DNA of 6,032 bases from assembly GCA_003510345.1 (NCBI GenBank), contig DOMW01000179.1:11595-17626 (forward strand), read 5' to 3'. The notes under the pieces were generated by a model that worked only from the letters and a program-made list of their open reading frames with translations, was not told where the DNA came from and searched no databases. The DNA comes from Clostridiales bacterium (GTDB lineage Bacteria; Bacillota; Clostridia; Christensenellales; Christensenellaceae). The first letter of the stretch is position 1. The number at the start of each line of letters is the position of its first letter. Positions 5,540 to 6,032 of this stretch are shown one piece after another. The position numbers and the translations under genes were made by a program.

Positions 5540-5624
5540 CCTATCAGGTATTCCTTTGGGGTCAAGGTATCCCTGCGGGATGATTATATGCCTCCGGCGG
5601 CTCAAGGATGCTGCGCTCCTTGAG
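5528..5624. repeat. Array of five short hairpins, most with 3-base loops
   Basis: Five consecutive dyads occur: ACCC-TTC-GGGT (5528-5538), ATTCC-TTT-GGGGT (5550-5562, with G-T pairs), ATCCC-TGC-GGGAT (5569-5581), GCC-TCC-GGC (5590-5598), and CTCAAGGA (5601-5608) with TCCTTGAG (5617-5624). The last can add two G-C pairs across a bulged T to close a TGC loop. Units two and three are near-identical: AGGTATTCCTTTGGGGT and AGGTATCCCTGCGGGAT. Spacing between starts is about 19-22 bases. It starts about 40 bases after the kinase stop and fills most of the convergent gap 5488-5656, with no gene inside. It resembles intergenic palindromic clusters I recall from other clostridial genomes (recollection, not checked). 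Confidence 0.72.
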
Positions 5625-5656
5625 AATCCTCGCTTTCAAAATGATGCCCATTTCAA

Positions 5657-5956
5657 TTAGTCGTCATTTTTCCAGTGAATACTTTCCCGTTCCACCCTTT
5701 CTGCGATTAACATAAGAAGCAATAAGAAACCATGGTTTTCATCTTCTATATGATATTTTCGAGATTCATTGCCATGAACATAACTTACATTGTTTGCGAA
5801 AAATTTATTCAATGCCTCATACGACAATAGTAGGCGAGCAAAACTCGATCTTTCAAATGGGCCGGGATATTTTCTTGATAAATACTCAATCAAATCTTCG
5901 CTATCCATATGCTCTTCGATTGTTTTAATTGACTCGTGCTGGCCGATCGAAATCAA
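5657..5956 (-). CDS. Unrecognised small acidic protein, low GC, possibly a gene remnant
   Basis: The longest form starts at TTG 5956 (99 residues); ATG 5908 gives 83 residues. Neither has a good ribosome binding site; GAAGAG ends only three bases before the ATG. The frame stays open upstream to a TAA at 5986-5984 with protein-like sequence, so an original start may have been lost. The product is acidic and helical-looking: MDSEDLIEYLSRKYPGPF, then FARLLLSYEALNKFF, then YHIEDENHGFLLLLMLIAER, ending HWKNDD. There is no Cys and no signal peptide; FLLLLMLIAE is more likely a buried helix than a membrane span. Bases 5701-5940 are about 35% GC, well below the kinase, suggesting different ancestry. 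It converges on the kinase across the hairpin array. I do not recognise the family. Small acidic orphan proteins are sometimes antitoxins or immunity proteins, but nothing here proves that. Confidence 0.5.
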   Translation of the reverse strand: MISIGQHESIKTIEEHMDSEDLIEYLSRKYPGPFERSSFARLLLSYEALNKFFANNVSYVHGNESRKYHIEDENHGFLLLLMLIAERVERESIHWKNDD

Positions 5957-6032
5957 GTAAACAATGATAGTTTGGAACGTACCTTAGGGCATTCCGCTGA
6001 AGCCTTGGCGTTGCTTTGGGGTTCTTAGGGGC
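5957..6032. other. Window edge, no supported gene
   Basis: On the minus strand one frame is open from the window edge to a TAA at 5927-5925 (35 codons: APKNPKATPRLQRNALRYV and onward). It is Arg/Pro/Asn-rich, overlaps the start of the 5657-5956 frame in another phase, and could be the tail of a gene outside the window or chance. No ribosome binding site for the 5657-5956 frame is seen in this stretch. Confidence 0.3.

Noticed and set aside
5273..5605. Minus-strand frame of 110 codons overlapping the kinase end and hairpin array
   Set aside because: It reads through palindromes and antisense to the HPt-coding region; Arg/Pro/Ile-rich low-complexity product, no start signal.
5601..5630. Forward intrinsic terminator of the kinase at the CTCAAGGA hairpin
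   Set aside because: The stem is good but AATCCTCGC follows instead of a T tract.

Overview
The window reads as chromosomal DNA from a Gram-positive anaerobe, most likely a member of the Clostridia. This is an inference from consensus-like GGAGG-type ribosome binding sites, a zinc-ribbon/glutamine-rich/DUF4190 membrane protein of a kind common there, and a soluble PAS-GAF hybrid sensor kinase. I cannot name the genus. Local base composition varies: the kinase gene is about 50-55% GC in the stretches I counted, the spacer upstream of it falls to about 24% GC (44 of 180 bases at 1861-2040), and the last reading frame is about 35% GC (84 of 240 bases at 5701-5940).

Layout. At 1-413 (+) is the 3' end of a small membrane protein gene whose start lies outside the window. 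At 450-1043 (+), 36 bases later and probably in the same operon, is a full-length relative: an N-terminal Cys4 zinc ribbon, a Gln/Tyr-rich tandem-repeat linker and two hydrophobic segments. A strong bidirectional terminator (1061-1091) separates this pair from a convergent minus-strand gene (1100-1447) for a small coiled-coil protein. A second, very small minus-strand frame (1566-1724) has a good Shine-Dalgarno site. An AT-rich spacer follows, holding several short repeats and dyads and then a cluster of nested inverted repeats (2041-2206).

The dominant gene (2263-5487, +) encodes a soluble hybrid histidine kinase of 1074 residues. Its order is Cys-containing PAS, GAF, PAS, HisKA, HATPase, degenerate receiver, canonical receiver, HPt. 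All modules for an internal His-Asp-His phosphorelay are present. No DNA-binding response regulator is encoded in the window, so the relay's output must lie elsewhere. Downstream is an array of small hairpins, most with 3-base loops, in the convergent gap (5528-5624), then a low-GC minus-strand frame (5657-5956) of unknown function, possibly a gene remnant.

The points most worth a second look are the nested-helix region upstream of the kinase, which could be a structured leader RNA or a DNA regulatory site; the degenerate 3-base-loop hairpin array after it; and the CX10CX2C cysteine set in the kinase's first PAS domain. I found no CRISPR array, tRNA, rRNA, transposase or complete defence system.
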